Shown here in pieces: positions 51,725 through 61,577 of a stretch of DNA of 64,000 bases (position 1 is the first letter of the stretch; each line of letters starts with the position of its first letter). Under the pieces are notes generated by a model. The model ran no database searches. It was not told the DNA's origin and saw nothing but the letters and a program-made list of their open reading frames with translations. This DNA comes from Lachnospiraceae bacterium UBA4631. GTDB taxonomy: Bacteria; Bacillota; Clostridia; Lachnospirales; Lachnospiraceae. Position numbers and translations under genes: made by a program. The DNA lies in contig DHMX01000022.1 in assembly GCA_002406015.1 (NCBI GenBank), positions 186,001-250,000 of the forward strand, read 5' to 3'.

Positions 51725-54364
51725 CTATTTTGCATCATACCAGTTATCTGCCACATGGACATCAATATCCATAGGTACACTTAAGGTTGCCGCCTGCTCC
51801 ATTTCTTCATGCAGGATTTGAATGACCTTATCGGTCTCTGCTTCCTTTGCTTCAATTAAAAGTTCATCATGAATCTGCAGAATTAATCTGGATTCCAGCT
51901 TCTCCTGCTTTAATCTTGCACGCACCCGGTTCATCGCAAGCTTAATAATATCCGCGGCAGTTCCCTGAATCGGTGAGTTCATGGCAATCCGTTCCCCGAA
52001 GCTTCTCTGCATAAAATTGCTGGATTGAATCTCCGGCACCGGACGCAGGCGGTGATACATGGTTTCCACAACTCCTGTTGTTTTTGCCTGCTCCACCTGA
52101 TTATCTAAAAATGCCTTGATATTCGGATAGGTCTCAAAATATCGTTCGATATAGTCTGCTGCTTCTTTTCTGGAAATATCCAAATCCTGACTCAGACCAT
52201 ATGCACTGATGCCGTAAACAATTCCGAAATTAACTGCCTTTGCATTCCTTCTTTGCAGCGGTGTTACTTCCTCCATCGGAATATGGAACACCTCGGATGC
52301 CGTACTGGCGTGTATATCAAAATGATTTAAAAATGCCTGTCTTAATACCGGGTCTCCCGATAAATGAGCCAGTACCCGTAATTCAATCTGTGAATAATCG
52401 GCATCCACAAATACATATCCGTCCTGCGGAATAAATACCTTCCGAATGGCACGCCCAAGCGGCATCCGAATCGGAATATTCTGAAGATTCGGCTCTGTAC
52501 TGCTGATTCTTCCGGTAGCCGTAATCGTCTGGTGGAACTGACTGTGGATTCTCTGGTCTGCCTGTATATACGAAGCCAGACCATCTGCATAAGTGGATTT
52601 CAGCTTTGTCAATTGCCGGTACTCCAATACTGCCGGTACAATCGGATGCTCCTGCCGGATTTTTTCTAATACCTCCACATTGGTAGAATATCCGGTTTTC
52701 GTTTTCTTTCCGCCCGGCAATTGAAGATGTTCAAACAATACCTCTCCAAGCTGTTTTGGAGATAAAATATTAAATTCTTCTCCTGCCAGCTTGTGAATGT
52801 CCTGCTCCAATTCCTGAATCCGTCCTACCAGTTGGTCGCCGTATTCCCGCAATGCCTCTTTATTTACACGAATTCCGTATTTTTCCATCCAGAATAAAGC
52901 ATCAATCGTCGGTCTTTCTATTTCCCAATATAAATCTAACATCTGCTTATTATCCAGACAGGTCTCTATCTGTCTTCCTGCCTCATAAGCAACACAAATC
53001 TGGTCCGCCAGAAATTGCTGTACGGAAGCCTCCTCTATCGTTAACATGGTTAACTCCAGCTTTCCGATGCGTTCTGTACGGGACGGAACTGTCAGTTGTA
53101 ATATATCTCTTGCAATATCATCATATTGATACGTGTCCTTTAATGGATTTAACAGATAACACGCCACTGCCAAATCCAAAATTCCTTCTGCTTCTGCCGG
53201 ATTTGTCAACATATGCAGTTGATGCTTCCAGCCGATGGTTGCCAGCTTTTCAACCTTACTGCAAAGCTTCGTTATCTGCTCGGACAAATATTCCGCACTT
53301 ATAAAGCCGCCAACCGGAATCCAGCCTGCAATCCCGGATTCCTTTGCAAGCAATACGCCAAGCATTTCCTGCTGACTGTCCGCAATACACTGAATTGCCA
53401 GATAGTCACATTGCTGCAGTTCTTCAAAATAAGCCTCTGCTTTTGCGAAATCATCGATGCATACAAGCCTTGCCTGCAGCTCATGAACCTCCACAGACTT
53501 TGAAAACCGCTGCAAAATACTCTTTAATTCCAATCGTTTGAAATACAAATAAGAGGATTCATTTAATAAATCCTTTATCTCGGTCTGTTCTAAGTCCACC
53601 TGAAGCTCACAATCCAGACAAATTGTGGCAAGCTCTTTACTTAACAACGCCTGCTCATAATAGGCTTCCAGATTCTCTCTTGCTTTCTTCGGGGTTATCT
53701 CTGCTAAATGCTCATGGGCATTTTCAATGGAATGAAACTGCACAATTATCTTAGAGGCTGTCTTTTCGCCAATTCCCGGAACTCCCGGAATATTATCGGA
53801 GGTATCTCCCATCAATCCTTTCAAGTCTATAAATTCCGTCGGAGTCACCTGATACCGCTCCTGAACATCCTTTGCGTAATAATCCTCGATTATCGTTCCG
53901 GACATTTTGGTTTTCGGAATCCGAACCAGAATGGTATCCGTTGCTAATTGCAGTAAATCCCGGTCTCCGGATACAATCGTAACCTGATACCCTTCTGCCT
54001 GTCCGACGCGTGACAGCGTTCCGATAATATCGTCCGCTTCTAACCCACCCTGCTCTACGGTTACTATATTCATGGCATGAAGTACTTCCTTCATAATCGG
54101 AACCTGCTGACGCAGCTCCTCCGGCATAGGCTTTCTGGTGCCTTTATAAGCTTCATACCGCAGGTGGCGGAAGGTCGGCTGGTGAACATCAAATGCGACA
54201 CATATATGCGTTGGTTTTTCTTCGTCCATCAGCTTAAATAAAATATTTAAAAATCCCAGAATTGCATTGGTATGAATCCCTTCTGAATTTGTCAAATCCG
54301 GTAATCCGTAAAAGGCACGATTCAGGATACTGTGTCCGTCAATCAGTAACAGTTTTCGGTTCAT
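51725..54364 (-). CDS. polA: DNA polymerase I
   Basis: An 879-residue protein. N-terminal 5'-3' exonuclease (LLIDGHSILNRAFYG; GLMGDTSDNIPGVPGIGEKTA), a middle exonuclease-like domain lacking the catalytic acidic residues as in many Firmicutes, and a polymerase domain with DADYSQIELRVLAH, RRNAKAVNFGIVYG and QIHDELL. ATG 54364 fits AGGAGG spacing better than the ATG at 54370. Overlaps the anti-sigma-like gene. Confidence 0.97.
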   Translation of the reverse strand: MNRKLLLIDGHSILNRAFYGLPDLTNSEGIHTNAILGFLNILFKLMDEEKPTHICVAFDVHQPTFRHLRYEAYKGTRKPMPEELRQQVPIMKEVLHAMNIVTVEQGGLEADDIIGTLSRVGQAEGYQVTIVSGDRDLLQLATDTILVRIPKTKMSGTIIEDYYAKDVQERYQVTPTEFIDLKGLMGDTSDNIPGVPGIGEKTASKIIVQFHSIENAHEHLAEITPKKARENLEAYYEQALLSKELATICLDCELQVDLEQTEIKDLLNESSYLYFKRLELKSILQRFSKSVEVHELQARLVCIDDFAKAEAYFEELQQCDYLAIQCIADSQQEMLGVLLAKESGIAGWIPVGGFISAEYLSEQITKLCSKVEKLATIGWKHQLHMLTNPAEAEGILDLAVACYLLNPLKDTYQYDDIARDILQLTVPSRTERIGKLELTMLTIEEASVQQFLADQICVAYEAGRQIETCLDNKQMLDLYWEIERPTIDALFWMEKYGIRVNKEALREYGDQLVGRIQELEQDIHKLAGEEFNILSPKQLGEVLFEHLQLPGGKKTKTGYSTNVEVLEKIRQEHPIVPAVLEYRQLTKLKSTYADGLASYIQADQRIHSQFHQTITATGRISSTEPNLQNIPIRMPLGRAIRKVFIPQDGYVFVDADYSQIELRVLAHLSGDPVLRQAFLNHFDIHASTASEVFHIPMEEVTPLQRRNAKAVNFGIVYGISAYGLSQDLDISRKEAADYIERYFETYPNIKAFLDNQVEQAKTTGVVETMYHRLRPVPEIQSSNFMQRSFGERIAMNSPIQGTAADIIKLAMNRVRARLKQEKLESRLILQIHDELLIEAKEAETDKVIQILHEEMEQAATLSVPMDIDVHVADNWYDAK

Positions 54365-54893
54365 CTTCATTTTCCTCCTGTTCCTTCAGGTAGTTATTTA
54401 ATCGTTGATAATAGGTCGTAACGGTATCCTCTTCTACATCCAAATGGTCTGCCAGATTAAACTCCTCGTAATCATCCGGATGAAACAGTGCGGATTGAAA
54501 ATAATCGGCATAATAATATTCCGATTGCTGTGCCTTGATTGCCGCCTGTTCCTGCAGATATACCTTTGTCTGATAACTTTCATATCCAAAAATTCCAACC
54601 GTTATACAGGCAGCTATAATTAAAACAATAGTAGAGCCTGTCAGTTTTCTCCGGTTTTGAACATGCTTATACTCTGCATTCAGCTTATCCTCCATCTGCT
54701 GCTTAAAGTTCGTGGATAGCTCCTTATCTTCATCCAGCTCCTTCATGCCGACCAATAAGGTATAATAAATCTCCAATTCCTCTGCACAGTTTTCACAGCT
54801 TCGGATATGGCGGACAAACTCCAGCATCTCGCTGTCATCCAGCTTATTTTCGATAAATGCAACTATTTTTGATTGTGCTTCCAGACAATTCAT
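54339..54893 (-). CDS. Zinc-finger anti-sigma-like membrane protein
   Basis: A 184-residue protein: zf-HC2-like N-terminus (MNCLEAQ...RHIRSCENC, His-x3-Cys-x2-Cys), one membrane helix (about residues 86-104) and an acidic extracytoplasmic tail. Typical anti-sigma layout, yet no sigma factor gene is adjacent; the gene lies between prsW-like and polA, overlapping polA by 26 bp. Confidence 0.8.
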   Translation of the reverse strand: MNCLEAQSKIVAFIENKLDDSEMLEFVRHIRSCENCAEELEIYYTLLVGMKELDEDKELSTNFKQQMEDKLNAEYKHVQNRRKLTGSTIVLIIAACITVGIFGYESYQTKVYLQEQAAIKAQQSEYYYADYFQSALFHPDDYEEFNLADHLDVEEDTVTTYYQRLNNYLKEQEENEDEPKTVTD

Positions 54894-54915
54894 ATATTCT
54901 CACCATTTTATCCGG

Positions 54916-56133
54916 CTACTTACGCACCGTATTATAATAAAAACGTACTGCTAACAGCTTCGTATTTTCACGAATATTCATACGGATAGACAGCCATTCC
55001 TGCTGACTTCCGAGATAATATACATCTAACAACTGATTACAGCCCTCAAACACCTGATTTCCCAATTCCCGAATATGCGGAATCAGAAAACGCCGCATGG
55101 AATAACAATATTCAAATGCAAAGTTTCCGATTTTCTGTATCTGATTCGGAACGATTACCTCCTGCAAATACGGGCAATTAAAAAATGCGGTATCCTCTAT
55201 GCTCCGAAGTGTTGCCGGCAGCTTTACATTTACAATATTCGTATAGGCAAATGCCGACCTTGCAATGACACGTACCGGATGCCCGTCAAGCTCTTCCGGT
55301 ATTACCAGCATCGGTCCCTGAAACGGTCGGGTCAATCCCAGAATCAATACCTCCCGCTGGTCTGTAATTGCATACCGTAACCAGCCATCCTTTGTTACCT
55401 TCACCTTCAGATGTCCGGTTATGTTATGGTTATGCTTTGAGAAATAAATACACATGGTAATTGTAAATGCATACATTGCAACTACAAAGGTAAAAAATAC
55501 CACCATCATCAATACATTGCCAAATCCGCAGCAAAAATCATAGAAGCCATGTATCAGCATTGGAACCAGAAGACTTAGGGCAATATACCACACACAATTG
55601 CCAATCTTATGCTTGAACATTGCTTCCTTTGCTTTTCCATAGAAAAAGCCCATAAAGATTGCAACTGCCGCATGCAGCGGGACTGCCAGAAATGCCCGTC
55701 CGATTCCGGTTCCTACTCCTGCCAGAACTCCCAGCTCTAACCGGCTGGAAAATACATATCCGATGTTTTCAAACAATGCAAAGCCCAAGGAGGATGACAC
55801 CGCATAAATAACACCGTCATACACATAATCAAAGTGCTTATTTTTCCATGTAATAATGAACATAAACAGGAATTTAAATAATTCCTCTGAAACCGCAACA
55901 ACCAGAAAATACAGAAAAAAATTATAGAAAAAGGTGCCTTCGGAAAACACCAATCCCAGCAACAGTTCCCCAATCACTTCCGATATAAGAGCCGGAAATG
56001 TACTTAGTACACCCATACCCAGCAATGCAAATACCAATCCTATCGGTTCCCGCTCTATTTTATCTCCAAAGTATATTAATATCAGTAATACAACCACCGG
56101 TAATACAGCCAGGATTAACAACATTAAATCCAT
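54916..56133 (-). CDS. PrsW-type membrane protease fused to BspA-like leucine-rich repeats
   Basis: A 405-residue protein. Residues about 1-250 form a multi-spanning PrsW (CAAX-protease-like) domain with FGDKIEREP, VSEELFKFLF and HAAVAIFMGFFYG, matching its glutamate/histidine motifs. A linker then leads to BspA-type LRR repeats (about 290-400: ARSAFAYTNIVNVKLP, IEDTAFFNCPYLQEVIVP, IGNFAFEYCYSMRRF). ATG 56133 has GGAGG upstream. PrsW cleaves anti-sigma factors in Bacillus; an anti-sigma-like gene is next door, which may be its substrate (inference). Confidence 0.85.
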   Translation of the reverse strand: MDLMLLILAVLPVVVLLILIYFGDKIEREPIGLVFALLGMGVLSTFPALISEVIGELLLGLVFSEGTFFYNFFLYFLVVAVSEELFKFLFMFIITWKNKHFDYVYDGVIYAVSSSLGFALFENIGYVFSSRLELGVLAGVGTGIGRAFLAVPLHAAVAIFMGFFYGKAKEAMFKHKIGNCVWYIALSLLVPMLIHGFYDFCCGFGNVLMMVVFFTFVVAMYAFTITMCIYFSKHNHNITGHLKVKVTKDGWLRYAITDQREVLILGLTRPFQGPMLVIPEELDGHPVRVIARSAFAYTNIVNVKLPATLRSIEDTAFFNCPYLQEVIVPNQIQKIGNFAFEYCYSMRRFLIPHIRELGNQVFEGCNQLLDVYYLGSQQEWLSIRMNIRENTKLLAVRFYYNTVRK

Positions 56134-56264
56134 TCTTTTATCCTCCGTAAAGCTTCCTGTATTCTTTTTCATTATATTCGATTTCACAAGGGAATGCAAC
56201 CAAGCAAGACGGAAAAAAGAGCTAAGAACATTGATTTTTCAACATCCTTAGCTCTTTCCATTCA

Positions 56265-56347
56265 TGCCGGCAGCGGGACTTGAACCCGCACGTGGTTGCC
56301 CACAACAGATTTTGAGTCTGCCTCGTCTGCCATTCCGACACGCCGGC
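56265..56347 (-). tRNA. tRNA-Leu (CAA)
   Basis: 83 nt. Acceptor GCCGGCG pairs with TGCCGGC (one G-T), T arm GCGGG-ttcaagt-CCCGC, anticodon stem GCAGA/TCTGT with loop CTCAAAA giving anticodon CAA, and a long variable arm (GTGGGCAACCAC-type), as expected for a class II tRNA. CCA is not encoded. Read on the minus strand. Confidence 0.95.
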
Positions 56348-56481
56348 AGCTAATCCTAAGATTAACAGATGCTAACGTCTTGCGTCAACAGTTGATAGTA
56401 TAACTGATAATACTACAATTGTCAAATACTTTCTTGATTATTTTTCCTTTTGTTATTTCCCCTGTTCTCTTATCTTCTTTT

Positions 56482-57300
56482 TTATCTTCGTTTTCCAAAC
56501 AGCCGCAGGATTCTTAACAACAGATTTATAAAGTCCAGATACAGATTCATGCCGCCAAACAATCCGACGGTCCAGATAGAACGGCTGGTATCTTCCACTG
56601 CTAAGGCATATATCTTCTTCACGTCATATGCCGTATAGGCAATAAATAATATTACGCCAAAGATGCAGATAAAGAAATCCAGTGCCGGTATCGGTACAAA
56701 CAGATATATCACAGACAATAACAGCAATGCGAACAATCCCATAATCAGAGAAAGCGACCAGCCGGATAAATCCTTCGGTATAATCAATGCCACAATTGTA
56801 GTACCTGCAAATATCAGGGTGGTTAATGCAAATATCCCCAATACAGAATCAATTCGATAGTTTGCAAAAATACTTACAAATGTAACTCCGTTTGAAATGG
56901 CAAACAATACATAGCAGGCAATGCCCCCGCCTACTTTTTCCTTCTTAATGCAGCCCTGTGTTGCAAATACCATTGCAAATTCCAATACGAAGGACCCGAT
57001 AAGAATCGGCAGTGCCAGATTGCCCCACATCATCAATACCAGAAATTCCACAAGTGCCGCTGACAGGGAAAGCAACAAACCACCGCTCATAATTCCCAGA
57101 CTAATCGTTAATGCCTGCTTCTTACGCTTTGTAATATCAACCGTTTTGCCATACGGTGTTTCGCTTATCGGTGTCTCGTAAGCGGCCGCATAATCTCCGT
57201 ATGTGTTTGCGGTATTCTGGTTGGGAACTCCGTAGGCACTGTTTGTATTTGTATCAGATGCGGATTCCAATGAAAATCCATATGGATTGTTTTGTGACAT
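56482..57300 (-). CDS. Bax inhibitor-1 family membrane protein
   Basis: A 272-residue protein: a polar N-terminal 55 residues (Asn/Tyr-rich), then seven membrane segments with BI-1/YccA-type features (FVSIFANYRIDSVLGIFALTT; FIAYTAYDVKKIYA). Function in bacteria is unclear; relatives act as calcium leak channels or with FtsH. Confidence 0.88.
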   Translation of the reverse strand: MSQNNPYGFSLESASDTNTNSAYGVPNQNTANTYGDYAAAYETPISETPYGKTVDITKRKKQALTISLGIMSGGLLLSLSAALVEFLVLMMWGNLALPILIGSFVLEFAMVFATQGCIKKEKVGGGIACYVLFAISNGVTFVSIFANYRIDSVLGIFALTTLIFAGTTIVALIIPKDLSGWSLSLIMGLFALLLLSVIYLFVPIPALDFFICIFGVILFIAYTAYDVKKIYALAVEDTSRSIWTVGLFGGMNLYLDFINLLLRILRLFGKRR

Positions 57301-57316
57301 AATAAAACCTCCTCTT

Positions 57317-58135
57317 TTACTCTTGCACTTTCTTTGCTACAACTGCAAAGCGACCCTCCTCTGCATGGTATGCACAGGTGGATAATGTTATCAGGGTATC
57401 CCCATATTCCGCAGTCGCATCAATATCATATGGAGTCAATGCCTTTACCTGCTGTACATAATTATCAAATTCAGCCTGTGAATCGGCATCAAAAAATTCA
57501 TAATACTTAAAATGCGTTGTATCATCCTCACTATAGATTTGGGACGGAAATGCCGCAATTACCTCATAGGTTCCGTCAGCATCAATTGTATCGAATGTAA
57601 TCGTCTTGTGTTCCTCATAAAATTTTTCGGACTTATAGGAAAGCAAGCCTGCGAACATGGTTCCGGACTTCATATTATGTCCGTAAATAATCTGGTTTGC
57701 AGTTGGTTCTGTATAACTGCATTGCAAATCCAAAAACGGCAATCCTGAACCATCCCATTCCTTTTGAAAATTACGATGTATATAGTATTCGTTATCCGAT
57801 GCATTCTGCATTACCGGATAATCTACCTTTGTACCCGGAATCGTCAGCCATCCGATGAAGTCCGGATTTTCTGCATATAAATCGGCAAATTTGGTCTGTA
57901 CCATTCTGCCGTTTACCTCCTGATAAGGGGGCAATTCCTCTGTTGCAGCCGATGAATCCCCGGACGTATCCTCTTTTGTAATCATCCGTTCACGCAACTG
58001 GCTTACATTATCCTGACTTCGCTTTATCTTTAGAAAATAGTCACCCAGATAAACCAGGCAGCCAAGTGTCACACAAAGACAAAGAGCTCCTGCCGCCAAT
58101 CGCAGCAAATTACTCTTCTTTGATGCTTCCTTCAT
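57317..58135 (-). CDS. srtB: Class B sortase
   Basis: A 272-residue membrane-anchored transpeptidase. N-terminal helix (about residues 10-32), catalytic His in YGHNMKSGTMF, Cys in TLSTCAYHAEEGR and the Arg after it (EGRFAVVAKK). Class B features: FIGWLTIPGTKVDYPVMQ. No substrate with an NPQTN-type motif is seen nearby. Confidence 0.9.
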   Translation of the reverse strand: MKEASKKSNLLRLAAGALCLCVTLGCLVYLGDYFLKIKRSQDNVSQLRERMITKEDTSGDSSAATEELPPYQEVNGRMVQTKFADLYAENPDFIGWLTIPGTKVDYPVMQNASDNEYYIHRNFQKEWDGSGLPFLDLQCSYTEPTANQIIYGHNMKSGTMFAGLLSYKSEKFYEEHKTITFDTIDADGTYEVIAAFPSQIYSEDDTTHFKYYEFFDADSQAEFDNYVQQVKALTPYDIDATAEYGDTLITLSTCAYHAEEGRFAVVAKKVQE

Positions 58136-58172
58136 AGAATCCTCCTTAACCTACATCATACATGTATGGAAG

Positions 58173-58195
58173 AAGAGACCCAAAACGGGTCTCTT
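58173..58195 (-). terminator. Hairpin after the NUDIX gene
   Basis: AAGAGACCC pairs with GGGTCTCTT around a 5-nt loop. The arms overlap the end of the NUDIX reading frame; T-rich sequence follows, so it is a probable terminator. Confidence 0.65.
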
Positions 58196-58647
58196 TAATA
58201 ATACTTCTTATTTCCCCATTGATTACCGCGTTTCAAATCCGTATACATTGCATATGCCTGTTCCAAAATCTGCTTCTCATTCGGAAATTTCAGCAAATGA
58301 TATGCTTCATGATATTTGTAATAACCGGAATCCAAGAAATACTCTTCTCTTTGTGGTTTGCTGTAATAGCTGTCAGCCATCATAAGATACCAGTGTACAT
58401 CTTTTTTTACAACATCCGCAGCCACATTAAACATATAATTACTCTTGCCAATGTAACGAATGATGGTTCCATGAACGCCTGTCTCTTCCTGTACCTCACG
58501 CAAAGCGGTCTGGGGATGTTCCTCCCCTTGTTCCACCGTTCCCTTTGGTAATACCCAGCCTTCATATTTATTCCTGTAATTTTTATATAAAAGCAGGATT
58601 TTACCTCTGAAAATTACCACACCACCACAGCTTGTTGCTTCAATCAT
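58195..58647 (-). CDS. NUDIX hydrolase
   Basis: A 150-residue protein with a complete Nudix box (GTVEQGEEHPQTALREVQEETG). The substrate is not predictable. It stands alone between sortase and PBP genes. Confidence 0.92.
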   Translation of the reverse strand: MIEATSCGGVVIFRGKILLLYKNYRNKYEGWVLPKGTVEQGEEHPQTALREVQEETGVHGTIIRYIGKSNYMFNVAADVVKKDVHWYLMMADSYYSKPQREEYFLDSGYYKYHEAYHLLKFPNEKQILEQAYAMYTDLKRGNQWGNKKYY

Positions 58648-58714
58648 TGCAATTCCTCCTGGTGTGACGTTCTATCGGTACAAGTATAACAAGATTCCCT
58701 TATGATTTCAACTA

Positions 58715-60205
58715 TTATTGATAATACGCATCAAAAATCTGACGTGCCACATTTGTCGCCCGGATTCCCGATGTATCTGCCTCTTCTACGACTACACATA
58801 CCACAATATCCGGATTATCTACATTCGAAAATCCGACAAACCACGAATGCGACTTTCCTTCCGAATTATATTCTGCCGTTCCGGTCTTTCCGGCAACGGA
58901 ATAGGCATCCGTATTGACTGCATAGCCGGTTCCGTAATCCACAACCCCTTCCAACAGCTCGGTCATGGTTTCTGCTTCTCCGGTGGTCATCAGCCGCTTG
59001 TATACAGAAGGTGTAAACCGTTTTACATTAACACCCTCATAATTTTCGATATGGTCTACAATATACGGCTTCATCATAACACCGCCATTTGCAATCGTGG
59101 ACATAATCATTGCATTGTGCAATGGGGAAATCTGGGTATCTCCCTGTCCGATAACCGTCTGCGGAATCAGAGATTTATCACTCTTTCCATCCAATACAAA
59201 GCTGCTCTTATTATAATTTCCGCCATATGGAAGTGACTTATTAAACAAAAATTCTTCGGTTAATGCATGGAATTTATCCATATCTATCTCTGTAGTTCCG
59301 ATATTCGAAAATGAGGTGTTGCAGGAAAATGCCAAGGAATCTGCCAAATCCTCCTCTCCATGTACCGTACTGTTATAACAGTGAATCATTACATTATTAA
59401 AGGCTGCCTCTCCTTCACAGGTGTACCGATAGGTACTCCAGTTTGCATTTTCCCGAATAAATTCTAACGTTGTCAGCGTCTTAAATGTAGAACCCGGCGG
59501 ATATAAGCCCTGCGTTGCCCGATTCAGCAATATGGTCTGGTCAGACGCAGTTCCTTCTGTTACAGAAGACCAGACGGTATCAATGTCATTTGGGTTAAAG
59601 TCCGGCTTTGATACCATTGCCAGAATTTTTCCGGTATCCGGCTCCATAACCACAACTGCCCCTTTTCCGGAGCCTAATGCATAATATGCGGTTTCCTGCA
59701 AATTAGAATCCAGCGTTGTAACAATGGTATCCCCCATGTTCTTTTCCTCACGCAAGGCATTATAGGTGCGTTCAAAAATATTGGCACTTGAGGTTAACAG
59801 ATAATAGTTTGCGGTCAGCTCTACGCCGGCTTTTCCATATGTGGAATATCCGACAGCATGTGCATATATGCTGCCATTCGGATAATATCGATAATAGCTT
59901 CCGTCATCCAGATATTGATTGGTTGCCAGCACTTCACCGTCACCGGAAAGAATATCACCCCGAATCACATGCTCCGCTAATTTATCCTGTCTGGCATTAT
60001 AAGAGTTTGCAATTACGTTCTGACTATCTAAAATCATAAACTTGCAAATATATAAAATCATAATCAGAAATATACCGGCAAATACATATGTCATCAGTAA
60101 GATTGGACGATTTGCAATTTTATTTTTTTCGCTTTTGCGTTTTTCCTGCATCAGAAATTCCTGCGGACTCTTCGGTCTGGAGGATTTTTTCTTTTTCTCG
60201 TTCAA
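58715..60205 (-). CDS. Penicillin-binding protein 2 / PbpA-type transpeptidase
   Basis: A 496-residue class B PBP with one N-terminal membrane helix (about residues 36-58) and a transpeptidase domain: PGSTFKTL (active-site Ser), SCN, and AGKTGTAEY. The frame starts with TTG 60205 behind GGAGG (9 bp); ATG 60151 behind CAGGA is an alternative. It overlaps the FtsW-like gene by 86 bp, tight coupling of the usual SEDS-PBP pair. Confidence 0.92.
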   Translation of the reverse strand: MNEKKKKSSRPKSPQEFLMQEKRKSEKNKIANRPILLMTYVFAGIFLIMILYICKFMILDSQNVIANSYNARQDKLAEHVIRGDILSGDGEVLATNQYLDDGSYYRYYPNGSIYAHAVGYSTYGKAGVELTANYYLLTSSANIFERTYNALREEKNMGDTIVTTLDSNLQETAYYALGSGKGAVVVMEPDTGKILAMVSKPDFNPNDIDTVWSSVTEGTASDQTILLNRATQGLYPPGSTFKTLTTLEFIRENANWSTYRYTCEGEAAFNNVMIHCYNSTVHGEEDLADSLAFSCNTSFSNIGTTEIDMDKFHALTEEFLFNKSLPYGGNYNKSSFVLDGKSDKSLIPQTVIGQGDTQISPLHNAMIMSTIANGGVMMKPYIVDHIENYEGVNVKRFTPSVYKRLMTTGEAETMTELLEGVVDYGTGYAVNTDAYSVAGKTGTAEYNSEGKSHSWFVGFSNVDNPDIVVCVVVEEADTSGIRATNVARQIFDAYYQ

Positions 60206-61574
60206 CTCGCTCTGCCTCCTTTGTTGTAATAATATTTATTCCTTGTATAATCTGAAAAATAACTAAGGTACTGGTAACGGAGCTTAAGCCGTAACTGACT
60301 AACGGCAGGGTAACACCGGTAGACGGTATGAACTTGGTCGCACCGCCGATATTTAGCAATACCTGAAAAATATAGCAGACTGCAAAGCCAAATGCCATAT
60401 TTTTATAAAATACCCGCTTGCACCGCATCGCAACATCAATAAATCCGATAAAGACACTAAAGCAAATCAAAATCAGAATCAAGGCAACCAGCACACCCAT
60501 TTCCTCTGCTATTACGGAAAAGATAAAATCACTCTCTCTGACCGGTATGGACTCCGGCATTCCTTCACCCAGTCCGGAACCGAACCAGCCGCCCGAACCG
60601 ATAGCAAACAATGACTGTGCAATCTGATAGCCTTTTCCGTCAATGTCACTCCATGGGTCTATCCAGTTCTTCACACGTACAATTACATGAGTAAAAAGCT
60701 GCTTCCGGAACAGCAAAAATGCCAGACCTCCCATTACGCAGGCTCCTCCGATGCAGCCGAAAAAGTACATCGGTCTTCTGGTTGCTATGTAGAGCATAAC
60801 CACATAAATCACAAAGAAAATCAAGGCTCCTCCAAGGTCCTTTTCCAATACCAGCACACCAATATGTGCAACGGCAAAGGCAGTTGCAATAATTACCTGC
60901 TTAAGTTCCGTACTTTTTGCTAAAATACTGGCAACAAAAAATATAAATAAGATTTTCACAAATTCCGATGGCTGTACGGAAAAATCAACGAAATGCAGGT
61001 CAATGGAAAGCCAGTTGCTGGCTCCGTATTGCGACAAACCATGAATGAAACCATCCCCCGGAATAAATACAGTCAGCAATGCCAAGATTCCGACTACACC
61101 ATATACATAATAATAATTCCGCAGATTTCGGTATCGCAGCATGATTAACGGTATAAAGCTGACAATTAACAGAGTAACCGTAGAAATCAAAAACTGCTTC
61201 AATGCCAGATTAAAATTAATACGGGTCAGCATGGTATAGCCCAGCAGCAAAAGAAAACACATATTATTGGTTATCAGCCGGGAGGAATTTTTATAATAAC
61301 GGTGATACAGCACCATATAAAGAACTGCTACCAGAATCTCTCCGCCATATAACAACAAAATCTTCATTGCAGATTTCTGGTCCGTACCTAATTTCATAAA
61401 TAACACCAGATACCATAAAAAATGAATTGAAAATATTAAAACAATCTGCTTTGTCAGCTTTTTATTGCGTTTTTCCTTTTCCTGTGTACGGAATATACTA
61501 AAGCATATCCAGCCATATACCGCAAATAAAATTATACTGACATATTGTGCAAGAATGGTAATTACTGTTACCAT
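60120..61574 (-). CDS. FtsW/RodA/SpoVE family peptidoglycan polymerase
   Basis: A 484-residue SEDS glycosyltransferase with ten or more membrane segments. Signatures GSGGWFGSGLGEG, DFIFSVIAEEMG and PSTGVTLPLVSYG are present. It is encoded with its cognate class B PBP. Assignment to FtsW, RodA or SpoVE cannot be made from this alone. Confidence 0.94.
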   Translation of the reverse strand: MVTVITILAQYVSIILFAVYGWICFSIFRTQEKEKRNKKLTKQIVLIFSIHFLWYLVLFMKLGTDQKSAMKILLLYGGEILVAVLYMVLYHRYYKNSSRLITNNMCFLLLLGYTMLTRINFNLALKQFLISTVTLLIVSFIPLIMLRYRNLRNYYYVYGVVGILALLTVFIPGDGFIHGLSQYGASNWLSIDLHFVDFSVQPSEFVKILFIFFVASILAKSTELKQVIIATAFAVAHIGVLVLEKDLGGALIFFVIYVVMLYIATRRPMYFFGCIGGACVMGGLAFLLFRKQLFTHVIVRVKNWIDPWSDIDGKGYQIAQSLFAIGSGGWFGSGLGEGMPESIPVRESDFIFSVIAEEMGVLVALILILICFSVFIGFIDVAMRCKRVFYKNMAFGFAVCYIFQVLLNIGGATKFIPSTGVTLPLVSYGLSSVTSTLVIFQIIQGINIITTKEAERVEREKEKILQTEESAGISDAGKTQKRKK

Positions 61575-61577
61575 ATG

